Assembly: GCF_016862435.1 (NCBI RefSeq)
Contig: NZ_BOMY01000030.1
Location: 62,001-126,000 of the forward strand
Source: Paractinoplanes tereljensis
GTDB taxonomy: Bacteria; Actinomycetota; Actinomycetes; Mycobacteriales; Micromonosporaceae
Length of the DNA stretch: 64,000 bases
Reading direction: 5' to 3'
Shown here: piece by piece, positions 1 to 8,572 of the stretch
Layout: every line of letters starts with the position of its first letter
Position numbering within the stretch: the first letter of the stretch is position 1
The notes under the pieces: model-generated
What the model saw: the letters and a program-made list of their open reading frames with translations, nothing else
What the model was told of the DNA's origin: nothing
Database searches by the model: none
Made by a program: the position numbers and the translations under genes

Positions 1-613
1 GGCCGGGCAGGTGGGCCAGCAGGCCGAGCAGGTCGTCGAGGGGCAGCTTGCCGAGCGGTTCGGCCTGCAGGTAACCGGCCAGCGGCGACTGCCACGGCTC
101 GCCGGCCACCTCGCGCAGCACCCGGACCGCCTCGGGCGACGGCACCGCGACCGCGGGCACCGGGTTGATGCCGTCGTAGCGCCACACCTTGTAGCGGCCG
201 GGGCGGACCGGGACGCGGATGTCCGGCGACGGGAAGCCCTCGATGGCGATGTCGACCGGGCCGGTCACCCGGCGGCAGGCGGTGGTGGCGCTGGGCGGCT
301 CGGCCGCCGAGACGGCCAGGCCGGTGAGGGCCAGTTCCTCGCCCTCGGCGCGGCGGCGGCCGACCTCGTTGGCCACGTTGCAGAGCGCCTCGGTGGGCAT
401 CGGCACCCAGTTCAGCCAGGGCCGCTGCGCGCAGGCCAGGGCGAACAGGGCCTCGCTGGTAGCGCACGGATGCGGGTCGTCCAGCACGGCGACCAGGTCC
501 GCGATGTCGCCGGTTTCCCGGAACCGCACCGCGTGCCGGGCGGCATCGCGGTGCGGGAAGCTGGGGTCGTCGGCCAGACCCCGCAGGTCGGCATCCGCGT
601 CTCCGGAAAACAT
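1..613 (-). CDS. hypothetical protein, 3' end outside window
   Basis: An open frame runs leftwards from an ATG at 613 to the window edge without a stop, giving at least 204 residues starting MFSGDADADLRGL. The first 70 residues look like a short helical-repeat segment (an LDDP turn and an ALFALA helix, as in HEAT-like repeats). The middle contains a stretch ending RYKVWRYDGINPV that could be a beta-rich domain. I do not recognise the family. It is transcribed away from the dehydrogenase gene, 68 bp apart, so the two probably have separate promoters in that gap. The opposite strand is also open here, but the minus frame has the better amino-acid composition. Confidence 0.6.
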   Translation of the reverse strand, partial: MFSGDADADLRGLADDPSFPHRDAARHAVRFRETGDIADLVAVLDDPHPCATSEALFALACAQRPWLNWVPMPTEALCNVANEVGRRRAEGEELALTGLAVSAAEPPSATTACRRVTGPVDIAIEGFPSPDIRVPVRPGRYKVWRYDGINPVPAVAVPSPEAVRVLREVAGEPWQSPLAGYLQAEPLGKLPLDDLLGLLAHLPG

Positions 614-681
614 GGCGGGGAGCCTACAACGGGGTACGGCTTAGGGTGTCCCATGCGCTACGACCGACCGTTGGGAGATTG

Positions 682-1857
682 ATGCGCGCCGTTCTCGCTG
701 ATCTTTCTGTCCCGCGCTACCTACTGACCGCCGTGACGCCGCGGGCGGGCCGGATGCTCTCGTTGCGCGACGACGTGCCGGCCCCGGAGCTGCCGGACGC
801 GCCCGGCTGGGTGCTGCTGCGGCCGGAACTGGCCGGGATCTGCGGCAGCGACGTCGCGGTCGCGCACGCCAAGTCGTCGGTGGTGCTCAGCGCGTTCTAC
901 TCGGCGCGCAAGCAGGTGCTCGGCCACGAGATCGTCGCGGTGGACGAGTCGACCGGGGAGCGCTTCGCGGTCGACCCGGTGATCTCCTGCGTGCACCGCG
1001 GCTTCGAGCCGTGCCGGTCCTGTCGCGACGGTCACCCGTACGTCTGTGAGCGGTTCGACCAGCCCGGCGTGACCGGATGCCAGTCACCCACCCAGGGTTT
1101 CGACGCCGCCCTCGGCGGCGGCTGGGGTGAGTACGTCGTAGCCCACCGCTCCCAGCTGCACCCGGTCGGCGCGATCCCGTCCCGCCGGGCCGTGCTGGCC
1201 GAGCCGGCCTCGATCGCCCTGCACGCCGCCCTGCGCTGGCGCCGCACCGGCGACCGGGCGGTGGTGATCGGGCCGGGCACGATCGGGCTGCTCACCGTGG
1301 CCGCGCTGCGCCGCCTGCACCCGGGCCTGGACATCACCGTCGTCGGGCCGGGCGCGCTGCGCGAGACCACCGGCGCCGACCGGGCCCTCGACTCCGGCCC
1401 GCACGTCGTGGAGGCCCTGGCCGAGCTGCACGGCGGGCGGGTGATCCGGCCGCGGCTGACCAGGGTGCCGATCCTCGAGCAGGGGGTGGACGTGGTCTTC
1501 GACTGCGTGGCCCGCCCGCAGACCATCGACCTCGGCCTGCACCTGCTGCGGCCGACCGGCACGCTGGTGCTGGTCGGCGGGGCCGGCCGGCAGCGGGTGG
1601 ACTGGTCGCTGGTGTGGAACCGGCAGCTCACCGTGCAGGGCACGGTCAACTCCGGCCCGGAGGAGGCGCTCGGCGGCCGCACCACGATGTCGCAGATCGT
1701 GGAGTGGCTGGCCGACCCGTCCTATCCGGTGGACGGCCTGGTCACCCACACGTTCGTGCTGCCGGAGTGGCGAGAGGCGCTGGCGATCGCGTCGGCCGGA
1801 CCACCGGCGGTCAAGGTAACGCTGCGCCCCAACCCGGGGCTGCCGTTGATAGCCTGA
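682..1857 (+). CDS. zinc-type medium-chain alcohol dehydrogenase-like protein
   Basis: The 391-residue product is an MDR-superfamily NAD(P)-dependent dehydrogenase. Near the N-terminus GICGSD supplies the usual catalytic-zinc Cys and GHEIV the His/Glu pair. A following Cys cluster (C-x8-C-x2-C-x7-C) resembles the structural-zinc lobe but with the first spacing lengthened. The Rossmann fingerprint is VVIGPGTIGLL, about residue 195. The ATG at 682 is preferred over the earlier in-frame ATG at 646 because GGGAG lies 5-9 bases before it. The substrate (sugar alcohol, threonine-like or other) cannot be told. The downstream hydrolase begins 35 bp later, so the two may be cotranscribed. Confidence 0.85.
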   Translation: MRAVLADLSVPRYLLTAVTPRAGRMLSLRDDVPAPELPDAPGWVLLRPELAGICGSDVAVAHAKSSVVLSAFYSARKQVLGHEIVAVDESTGERFAVDPVISCVHRGFEPCRSCRDGHPYVCERFDQPGVTGCQSPTQGFDAALGGGWGEYVVAHRSQLHPVGAIPSRRAVLAEPASIALHAALRWRRTGDRAVVIGPGTIGLLTVAALRRLHPGLDITVVGPGALRETTGADRALDSGPHVVEALAELHGGRVIRPRLTRVPILEQGVDVVFDCVARPQTIDLGLHLLRPTGTLVLVGGAGRQRVDWSLVWNRQLTVQGTVNSGPEEALGGRTTMSQIVEWLADPSYPVDGLVTHTFVLPEWREALAIASAGPPAVKVTLRPNPGLPLIA

Positions 1858-1892
1858 CGGTGACCGTTCAGTAATTCGAATCGGGGGCGCGG

Positions 1893-2924
1893 ATGATCAC
1901 CGGTAGCGCGCAGGCGGAGGCGTGGCGGCGGCGGGTTCTCCCGCCGATCGAGGAGCCGAGGCCCGGTGTCTGGTCGATCCCGGTGCCCATCCCGCACAAC
2001 CCGATGCGCTACACGATCTGCTACGCCTTCCCGGACGACGGCGGCCTGATCGTGGTCGACCCCGGATGGGACAGCGACGAGGCCCGGGCCGCGCTGACCG
2101 CCGGGCTGGCCGCGGCCGGGGCGAGCGTCGCCGACGTGCGCGGCATCGTGGTCACCCACGTGCACCCCGACCACCACGGGATGAGCGGGTGGCTGCGCGG
2201 CGGGTCCGGGGCCTGGATCGGCATGCACCCGGCCGAGGCGGCCACCCTGCCGGTGCGGGCCTGGCGCGGCCAGCACCCGGGGACCGACCCGGAATGGCTG
2301 GGCCGGCACGGCGTACCCCCGGATGAAGTTGATCTTTTGGGGGTGCGGCCTGAGCGGATGGCCGCGCTGCTGGAGATGCCCGAGCCCGATCGCGAGATCA
2401 ACGATGGTGACCTGTTGCCGCTGGCCGGGCGGTCGATCCGGGCCGTCTGGACGCCCGGGCACACGCCCGGTCACCTGTGCCTGCACGACGCCGCGGCCGG
2501 GGTGCTGCTGACCGGCGACCATCTGCTGCCCCGGATCAGTCCCAACGTGGCCGTCCTGCCGACCTCGGAGGGTGACCCGCTCGGCGACTACCTGGGGTCA
2601 CTGGCCCGGATGTCAGAGTTCCCGGACGACGAGGCGTTACCGGCGCATGAGTACCGGTTCCGCGGCATCGACGCCCGGGCCACCGCGCTGATCGAGCACC
2701 ACGACGAGCGCGCGGCCGAGATCCTGGCCGCCGTGGCGTCCCTCGACGCGCCGACCGGCTGGGCGGTGGCCGCGGAACTGACCTGGTCGCGCGGGTGGGA
2801 CGCGCTGCACGGCATGCTGCGCCGGATGGCCCTCGCCGAGACCCTCGCCCACCTGCATCATCTGGAGTCGATCGGCGTCCTGAAGTGCCTGCCCGGCACT
2901 CCCGCCCTCTGGCAAAAGATCTGA
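1893..2924 (+). CDS. metallo-beta-lactamase-fold hydrolase
   Basis: The 343-residue protein has the metal-binding signature THVHPDHHG (HxHxDH) near residue 88, a GHTPGHL motif and TGDHLLPRI further on, the standard order of the MBL fold. The C-terminal about 90 residues (PAHEYRFRG onward) form a helical extension found in MBL proteins related to glyoxalase II and to the LACTB2 type. It follows the dehydrogenase with a short gap. The reaction is probably hydrolysis of a thioester or other ester, but the substrate is unknown. It is a separate paralogue from the shorter MBL protein at 7786-8415. Confidence 0.85.
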   Translation: MITGSAQAEAWRRRVLPPIEEPRPGVWSIPVPIPHNPMRYTICYAFPDDGGLIVVDPGWDSDEARAALTAGLAAAGASVADVRGIVVTHVHPDHHGMSGWLRGGSGAWIGMHPAEAATLPVRAWRGQHPGTDPEWLGRHGVPPDEVDLLGVRPERMAALLEMPEPDREINDGDLLPLAGRSIRAVWTPGHTPGHLCLHDAAAGVLLTGDHLLPRISPNVAVLPTSEGDPLGDYLGSLARMSEFPDDEALPAHEYRFRGIDARATALIEHHDERAAEILAAVASLDAPTGWAVAAELTWSRGWDALHGMLRRMALAETLAHLHHLESIGVLKCLPGTPALWQKI

Positions 2925-2949
2925 TTTGTGGAATTTGGGAGTGCGGGCC

Positions 2950-2963
2950 CACTCGATCGAGTG
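2950..2963. promoter_or_regulatory. 14-bp perfect palindrome upstream of chemoreceptor
   Basis: CACTCGATCGAGTG is self-complementary over its whole length. It lies 55 bp before the chemoreceptor start codon and 26 bp after the previous stop. This is a plausible operator position, but no cognate regulator is identified. Confidence 0.3.
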
Positions 2964-3017
2964 ATAGTTCCCTAGCGGCCACCGGTCGCCTTCGGCTTTG
3001 GCGGGCTAGGGGGAGCG

Positions 3018-4610
3018 GTGCCGCGGCGCACTTTCGAGGATCTGAGCGTCAAATTCAAGATCGTGTCGGCCATCGTGGTGGCGATCGTGGTGACCGTGAT
3101 CGTCGGCGTGACCGGGGTGGTCGCGCTGCGTAAGAGCAGCACCTCGGCCGAGCTGATCTATTCGAGCAACGTGGCCAGCATCAGGGCCGTCGGGCAGCTC
3201 AAATCGGCGATCTACCAGACGCTGCTGGCCTCGTCGAACCAGGCGATCTCGCAGAACGCGACCCAGGTGGCCACGTACACCAAGTCGTTCACCGCGCACG
3301 CGGCCGAGTTCGGCACCGCGATGACCGCCTACCAGGCCAGCCAGCCGGCCGGCGACCAGACGACCATCGCCAACCTGCAGACCGCCTGGGACGCGTACCT
3401 CGACGTCGCCACCAACAAGCTGCTCCCGGCCGGCGTCAGCAACTCGTTCAACGCGTGGGCGACGCTCCGGGAGAGCGAAGTCGTGCCGCTGATGACCAAG
3501 ATAACCACCTACATCACCGAGCTCGACCAGACCGAGACCGCGGACGCCGCGAAGAACTCCGCCGCGGCCGGGAAGGTGTATCGCACCGGCCGGGATATCT
3601 CGATCGCCGTGGTGGCGATCGGCGCGATCCTCGTGCTGGTCCTCGGCGTCGTCGTGGCCCGGCGGATCGTCCGGGCGCTGAACCGGGTCAAGGGCGTCTG
3701 CGACACCCTGGCGGCGGGCGACCTCACCCAGACCAGCGGCCTCACCTCCCGTGACGAACCCGGCCAGATGGCGCAGGCGCTGGACACCGCGATCGGCAAC
3801 CTGCGGCACACCGTGCAGACCATCGACGCGTCCGCCTCCGCCCTGTCCGGCGCGGCCGACCGGATGAACGGCACCGCCGCCCGGATCGCCGGCTCGGCCG
3901 AGGAGGGCTCCACCCAGGCCCAGGTGGTGTCGGCCGCCGCCGAGGAGGTGTCCCGCAGCGTCGAGACGGTCTCGGCCGGCAGCGAGCAGATGGGCGCGTC
4001 GATCCGGGAGATCTCCGAGAACGCGTCCGAGGCGGCCCGGGTCGCCGCCGAGGCGGTCACCATCACCAGCGCGACGTCGACCACCATGAATAAGCTCGGC
4101 GACTCGTCGGCCGAGATCGGCAACGTGATCAAGGTGATCACCCAGATCGCCGAGCAGACCAACCTCCTCGCCCTCAACGCCACCATCGAGGCGGCCCGCG
4201 CGGGCGAGGCCGGCAAGGGCTTCGCCGTCGTCGCCTCCGAGGTCAAGGACCTGGCCCAGGAGACCGCCCGGGCCACCGAGGACATCTCCCGCCGGGTCGA
4301 GGCCATCCAGGCCGACACGGTCGGCGCGGTCACCGCGATCGAGGAGATCTCCAACGTGATCGCCCGGATCAGCGACTTCCAGACCACGATCGCCTCGGCC
4401 GTCGAGGAACAGACCGCCACCACCGCCGAGATGAGCCGCAGCGTCAGCGAGGCCGCCACCGGCGCCAACGAGATCGCCCAGAAGATCACCGGGGTGGCGC
4501 AGGCCGCCCTGGACACCAGCGAGGGCGTCGCCGAGACCCAGGAGGCGTCGACCGAACTGGCCCGGATGTCCGGCGACCTGACTTCCCTGGTGTCCCGCTT
4601 CCGCTTTTGA
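3018..4610 (+). CDS. methyl-accepting chemotaxis protein
   Basis: The 530-residue transmembrane chemoreceptor has TM1 at about residues 12-36, a periplasm-equivalent four-helix-bundle sensor (about 37-190), TM2 at about 195-216 (ISIAVVAIGAILVLVLGVVV), a HAMP linker, and a long cytoplasmic signalling hairpin. The hairpin tip is recognisable from EQTNLLALNATIEAARAGE, the region that contacts CheA and CheW. No CheR/CheB tether pentapeptide is seen at the C-terminus. The start is a GTG preceded by AGGGGGAG. No other chemotaxis gene is in the window, so it must feed a CheA/CheW array encoded elsewhere. In Actinoplanes-type organisms this would fit flagellated spores (inference). Confidence 0.93.
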   Translation: MPRRTFEDLSVKFKIVSAIVVAIVVTVIVGVTGVVALRKSSTSAELIYSSNVASIRAVGQLKSAIYQTLLASSNQAISQNATQVATYTKSFTAHAAEFGTAMTAYQASQPAGDQTTIANLQTAWDAYLDVATNKLLPAGVSNSFNAWATLRESEVVPLMTKITTYITELDQTETADAAKNSAAAGKVYRTGRDISIAVVAIGAILVLVLGVVVARRIVRALNRVKGVCDTLAAGDLTQTSGLTSRDEPGQMAQALDTAIGNLRHTVQTIDASASALSGAADRMNGTAARIAGSAEEGSTQAQVVSAAAEEVSRSVETVSAGSEQMGASIREISENASEAARVAAEAVTITSATSTTMNKLGDSSAEIGNVIKVITQIAEQTNLLALNATIEAARAGEAGKGFAVVASEVKDLAQETARATEDISRRVEAIQADTVGAVTAIEEISNVIARISDFQTTIASAVEEQTATTAEMSRSVSEAATGANEIAQKITGVAQAALDTSEGVAETQEASTELARMSGDLTSLVSRFRF

Positions 4611-4611
4611 G

Positions 4612-5103
4612 CTACCCGGCCATCGCCAGCAGGGCCAGCCCCATCGCGGCGCTCATCGTCCCGTGGCACAGCGCCGTCCAGTCGGCCGGTCGCGTGTCGA
4701 CCGTGCTGACCGACAGCCGCATGCCCCGGATCAGCCACCACACCGAGGCCGCGACCAGGTAACCGCCGAACCCCGCGCTCACCCAGGGGTGCTGGTGGCC
4801 GCCCGCACTCATCCAGACCATCGCCCCCATCGTGCTGGCGAAGAACAAGGGCATAACCCGCCGGGCGTACGCCGCCCGAGCCGCGAACCACCCGGCCGCG
4901 AGCGTGAACCCGGTGATCCAGGTGCTGGCCGGCACGGCATAACCCCACGGCCAGATCATTACGATCATCGACAGCCCCATGACCAGGTGAAGGGCGTCCT
5001 CGTGCAGCGCGCTCGGCCGCCACAGCCACCGCACCAGGTGAAAGGCAGCAGCCGCACCGAACGCCAGCGTCAACACCCACCGCAGCGACTCGAGCTGGAT
5101 CAT
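4612..5103 (-). CDS. DUF5134-type membrane protein
   Basis: The predicted 163-residue integral membrane protein has about five hydrophobic segments and His-rich positions (FHLVRWLWRP, LHLVMGLSMI, CHGTMSAAMG). This pattern is typical of the DUF5134 family common in actinobacteria. Function is unknown; conserved His and Met in the membrane could bind metal, which is speculation. The ATG at 5103 is chosen; an in-frame ATG seven codons upstream adds only polar residues. The gene is convergent with the chemoreceptor, with one base between the stops. Confidence 0.7.
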   Translation of the reverse strand: MIQLESLRWVLTLAFGAAAAFHLVRWLWRPSALHEDALHLVMGLSMIVMIWPWGYAVPASTWITGFTLAAGWFAARAAYARRVMPLFFASTMGAMVWMSAGGHQHPWVSAGFGGYLVAASVWWLIRGMRLSVSTVDTRPADWTALCHGTMSAAMGLALLAMAG

Positions 5104-5145
5104 CGTCCCCACGCTAGGGCGCAAAGATCATGCGGTCAGTCCCTC

Positions 5146-5988
5146 TCAGGGCTGCTTCGTCACCGTCAGGGTGCTCACCGGCGTGTCGTTGAGCGCGCCG
5201 ATCGGGGTGCTCGCGGTGACACCCCAGGTGCCGGCCGCGATCGCGGCGTCGCGGGTCTTCACCAGGGCGTCGAAGTCGGCCTTCGCCAGCCGATCCAGCC
5301 GCAGCTGCCAGGGCACGCCGGTGCCCTCCGGCTTGGTCGAACCCAAATAGACGGTGTACGGGGCGGCCTGCCCGTCGATGATGTCCAGCTTGCCGTCGAG
5401 GTAGCAGCGGTCGGCCACGCAGATCGCCAGCGAGATGACGGCGGTGGCGTCGGCCGGAGACACCGTGAACTTCGCGTCGAACGGCCACGGCACCTTGCTG
5501 TTGTTCGCCGGTTCGACGATGCGGGTGCGCACGGCGGGCGCGGCGGTTGTACGGGTCGGCCGGGGCGTGGTCGTAGTGGTCGTCCGGGTAATCGGCGCGG
5601 CGCTTGTCCTGCTGGCCTCGGTGGACGGCGTGGGGGCGGCGCCGAGGCCGCGGCTGGCGGGCAGCGTGGTGGCCCCGATCGGCAGGTCGATTGCCGACAC
5701 GTCGACGTTCTCCCTCGCATCCGGCCGCAACAGCACGCCGATCACCGCCAGAACCACGACGATGGCGACGCCGGCCAATATCCACGGCAGACGGGCCCTC
5801 AACGCGCCGCTGCCCTGCTCGCCGGGCGGCGGGGCAACCGCGAACGGGGCTGACGGACTTGTGGGAACGCGGGAGACTCGAGCACCCCGACATGCTGCCC
5901 AATGGCGGTACCCCGCGCCACCCCGGCCCGCTTCCGGCAGGATCGGGGGTATGCGACTTGATCTTTCGGGCAGAACCGCGCTGGTCAC
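5146..5988 (-). CDS. membrane-anchored protein with Thr/Pro linker, unknown function
   Basis: The clear part is one transmembrane helix (LPWILAGVAIVVVLAVIGVL), then a Thr/Pro/Ser-rich linker (about 60 residues) and a C-terminal domain of about 115 residues with two close Cys (CVADRCYLDG). It should sit outside the cell, tethered by its N-terminus. The start is uncertain: no in-frame ATG exists near the expected N-terminus. The GTG at 5988 gives 280 residues and overlaps the divergent SDR gene by 38 bp. A TTG at 5802 would start just before the membrane helix. The C-terminal domain (FTVSPADATAVISLAICV) looks like an immunoglobulin-type beta-sandwich, but I do not know the family. Confidence 0.6.
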   Translation of the reverse strand: MTSAVLPERSSRIPPILPEAGRGGAGYRHWAACRGARVSRVPTSPSAPFAVAPPPGEQGSGALRARLPWILAGVAIVVVLAVIGVLLRPDARENVDVSAIDLPIGATTLPASRGLGAAPTPSTEASRTSAAPITRTTTTTTPRPTRTTAAPAVRTRIVEPANNSKVPWPFDAKFTVSPADATAVISLAICVADRCYLDGKLDIIDGQAAPYTVYLGSTKPEGTGVPWQLRLDRLAKADFDALVKTRDAAIAAGTWGVTASTPIGALNDTPVSTLTVTKQP

Positions 5989-6733
5989 CGGATCCACCCA
6001 GGGCATCGGCCGGGCCATCGCGGCCGGGCTGGCCGCGGCGGGCGCCCGGGTCGGGGTCAACGGACGGTCGGCCGAGTCGGTCGAGCGGGCCCTCGCCGGC
6101 CTGCCGGACGGCGACTTCGTGCCGGTCCCGGCCGACGTGGCCACCGAGGCGGGCGCGGCCGAGGCGGTCGCCGCGCTGCCTGAGGTGGACATCCTCGTCA
6201 ACAACCTGGGGATCTTCGGCGCCCAGCCGGCCCTGGAGATCACCGACGACGACTGGCGGCGCTACTTCGAGGTGAACGTGCTGGCCGCGGTGCGGCTGAC
6301 CCGCACCTACCTGCCCCGGATGCGGGACCGGGGCTGGGGCCGCATCCAGTACATCGCCAGCGACTCGGCGGTGGTCACCCCGACCGAGATGATCCACTAC
6401 GGCATGACCAAGACCGCCCTGCTGGCCGTCTCCCGCGGCTTCGCGAAGGAGGCGGCCGGCTCGGGCGTCACGGTCAACAGCGTCATCGCCGGCCCGACCC
6501 ACACCGGCGGCGTCGAGGACTTCGTCCGCTCGCTGGTCGGCGACGACCTGCCCTGGGACGAGGCGCAGCGCGAGTTCATGCGCAAACACCGCCCGCAGTC
6601 CCTGCTGCAGCGCCTGATCGAGCCGGAGGAGATCGCCAACATGGTCGTCTACCTGGCGTCTCCCCAGGCTTCAGCCACCACCGGCGGCGCCCTCCGGGTA
6701 GACGGCGGTTACGTGGATGCGATCCTCCCCTGA
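5951..6733 (+). CDS. short-chain dehydrogenase/reductase
   Basis: The 260-residue classical SDR has the cofactor motif TGSTQGIG near residue 12 and NNLG near residue 87. The active site is Ser followed by Y-x3-K in HYGMTKTA (about residue 148), and VDGGYVD is the C-terminal marker. An NG-R at the end of strand 2 (VGVNGRS) suggests NADPH. The ATG at 5951 follows CGGGGG. The family covers 3-oxoacyl-ACP reductases and many keto reductases; the long insert after the active site (VEDFVRSLVGDDLPWDEAQ) resembles uncharacterised SDRs annotated as oxidoreductases. The next gene starts 20 bp downstream and may share the transcript. Confidence 0.9.
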   Translation: MRLDLSGRTALVTGSTQGIGRAIAAGLAAAGARVGVNGRSAESVERALAGLPDGDFVPVPADVATEAGAAEAVAALPEVDILVNNLGIFGAQPALEITDDDWRRYFEVNVLAAVRLTRTYLPRMRDRGWGRIQYIASDSAVVTPTEMIHYGMTKTALLAVSRGFAKEAAGSGVTVNSVIAGPTHTGGVEDFVRSLVGDDLPWDEAQREFMRKHRPQSLLQRLIEPEEIANMVVYLASPQASATTGGALRVDGGYVDAILP

Positions 6734-6753
6734 CCCATGTGATGATCTCGGCG

Positions 6754-7272
6754 ATGCCTATCGCCGTACGTTTCGTGCCACTACCCCCGCGAGCGCTCGA
6801 AGCCCTGCTCGCCGACGATCTGGAAACCGCCCGGACGATCACCGGGGTCCGGCTGACGGACTGGTTCCTCTCCGACGAGATCACCTGGTTGTGGCGGATG
6901 CGCCTCGACCAGATCGCCGGGGATCCCCGGGCCGCCGACTGGATCGCCCGGGCCGCGGTTTCCGTCCCCGACGAGGTGGTGGTCGGCGCCGGTGGCTTCC
7001 ACGGCCCGCCGGATGAGGCCGGCATGGTCGAGATCGGCTACAGCACCGACCCGGCCCACCGCCGGCGCGGCTATGCCCGCGCGATGGTCACCGAACTGCT
7101 GCGATGGGCCGCCACCGAGCCGTCGGTGCGTACGGTCCGGGCCACCATCAGCCCGGACAACAAGCCATCGTTGGCGACCATCGCCGGCTTCGGCTTCGCC
7201 CACGTAGGCGAACAGTGGGACGACGTGGACGGCACCGAACTGATCTACGAACGCCCGCCGCTCCAGGCCTGA
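6754..7272 (+). CDS. GNAT-family N-acetyltransferase
   Basis: The 172-residue acetyltransferase is of the GNAT fold. The acetyl-CoA pyrophosphate loop is visible as RRRGYARAMV (R-x-x-G-x-A) after the strand IGYSTDPAHR. The C-terminal strand pattern TISPDNKPSLATIAGFGFAHVGE matches the RimJ/RimL-like subgroup, which acetylates protein N-termini or small amines. The ATG at 6754 is selected, though a GTG at 6739 and ATG at 6742 are in frame. It overlaps the convergent membrane-protein gene by 28 bp at the 3' end. Confidence 0.85.
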   Translation: MPIAVRFVPLPPRALEALLADDLETARTITGVRLTDWFLSDEITWLWRMRLDQIAGDPRAADWIARAAVSVPDEVVVGAGGFHGPPDEAGMVEIGYSTDPAHRRRGYARAMVTELLRWAATEPSVRTVRATISPDNKPSLATIAGFGFAHVGEQWDDVDGTELIYERPPLQA

Positions 7273-7706
7273 ACCGGGGCCGGGTGGGCCGGGGTGCGGG
7301 CGAAGTACGCGCGGGTTGCTCGGGGGGCGGTCAGGGTGATCAGGGCGGCTGTTGCTACCAGGACCACGCCGGCGCCGGCCCATGGGATCGCGCCGCTCAG
7401 CGCCGTGATCAGCAGTAGCAGGGCGCCGAACAGGATGGTGAACGGCAGGATCACCAGGCCGGTGATCCAGGCCCAGGTGCGGCCGCGCCGTACCTGGTCG
7501 CCGAGCAGCAGCACGAACAGGCCGAAGAGCAGCACGAACGAGTTCAGCACCAGGAACACGCCGCGGGCGCCGGCGCTCCACTGGTCCTGGCTCAGGTTCA
7601 CCGCCACGCCGTACGCCACCCGGCCGACTATGCACACGCCGACCGTCGCCAGCAGGCTCGCGCCTATCTCCACCGACCGCGGTCGTGGCTGATCCCCGTA
7701 CGCCAT
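7245..7706 (-). CDS. four-helix membrane protein, unknown function
   Basis: The predicted 153-residue protein has four strongly hydrophobic segments (about residues 13-33, 45-65, 73-95 and 100-120) and a short polar C-terminus. I recognise no domain. The ATG at 7706 is chosen because GGGGAG lies 7 bases upstream; an ATG nine codons earlier is in frame but lacks a ribosome-binding site. It overlaps the 3' end of the acetyltransferase gene on the other strand, and its promoter must lie in the 79-bp gap shared with the hydrolase that starts at 7786. Confidence 0.7.
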   Translation of the reverse strand: MAYGDQPRPRSVEIGASLLATVGVCIVGRVAYGVAVNLSQDQWSAGARGVFLVLNSFVLLFGLFVLLLGDQVRRGRTWAWITGLVILPFTILFGALLLLITALSGAIPWAGAGVVLVATAALITLTAPRATRAYFARTPAHPAPVQAWSGGRS

Positions 7707-7785
7707 TCTGTTTCTCCCCGTTGCATCGATCATGATCGTTGCTGCCATCCTAGGGTGAGACGGACGATCGGAAGGACCCCGGCAA

Positions 7786-8415
7786 ATGCAGCAGGACAAG
7801 GGCGTACGCGTCGACCACGGCGTGGTCTCGGGCACGTTCAGCCTGGACGGGCAGACGTACGACGTCGACAACAACATCTGGGTGGTCGGTGACGACACCG
7901 AGTGCGTGGTGATCGATGCCCCGCACGACGTCGACGCGATCCTGGCCGTCGTCGGCGGCCGCACGGTCCGGGCCATCGTCTGCACCCACGCCCACGACGA
8001 CCACGTGCGCGTGGCGCCCGCCCTGCGCGAGCGCACCGGCGCGCCGATCCTGCTGCACCCGGCCGACCGCCCGCTGTGGGAGCTGACCCACGGCACGTCG
8101 ATCGCCTGGGACACCGACCTGGCCGACGGCGACGAGATCGCGGTCGGCGGCAGCGCCCTGACCGTGCTGCACACCCCGGGTCACGCCCCCGGCGCGGTCT
8201 GCCTGTACGCCGCCGGCCTGGGCAGCGTCTTCACCGGCGACACCCTGTTCCACGGCGGGCCGGGCGCGACCGGCCGGTCGTATTCGGACGCCGACCTGAT
8301 CGTCGCCTCGATCCGGGCGAAGCTGCTCGCCCTGCCCGGCGACACGGTCGTGCACACCGGACACGGCGACGACACCACGATCGACGCGGAGCGCGACAAC
8401 CTCGGCAGCGCCTGA
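7786..8415 (+). CDS. metallo-beta-lactamase-fold hydrolase (glyoxalase II-like)
   Basis: The compact 209-residue MBL-fold protein has THAHDDH (HxHxDH), HTPGHAPG, GDTLF and a final HTGHGDDT, which together supply the two-metal site in the usual order. The length and the absence of a C-terminal helical domain match the short actinobacterial hydroxyacylglutathione-hydrolase-like group. Because actinobacteria use mycothiol rather than glutathione, a mycothiol thioester is a plausible substrate (inference). It is transcribed divergently from the membrane protein ending at 7706. Confidence 0.88.
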   Translation: MQQDKGVRVDHGVVSGTFSLDGQTYDVDNNIWVVGDDTECVVIDAPHDVDAILAVVGGRTVRAIVCTHAHDDHVRVAPALRERTGAPILLHPADRPLWELTHGTSIAWDTDLADGDEIAVGGSALTVLHTPGHAPGAVCLYAAGLGSVFTGDTLFHGGPGATGRSYSDADLIVASIRAKLLALPGDTVVHTGHGDDTTIDAERDNLGSA

Positions 8416-8572
8416 CGGGACAGCTCTGCTCGGCGTGCCGTCGCTGCCGCGACGCTCGGGCTCGGCAGTCGCAGCTCATCCTCCGCCGGGTTGCCCCGCT
8501 ACGGGCGGTGCCCGGCCACCCCTCATCCGCCGGGTAGACCCGGACCAACCGTGCCGAGCAGGGCACACCACC

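Noticed and set aside
412..654. An 80-residue minus-strand frame at the left edge
   Set aside because: Overlapped by the longer minus frame starting at 613, which is open to the window edge and has better composition.
2925..3017. FliA-type flagellar promoter upstream of the chemoreceptor
   Set aside because: I could not find a convincing TAAA...GCCGATAA-like pair; only the palindrome at 2950-2963 is clear.
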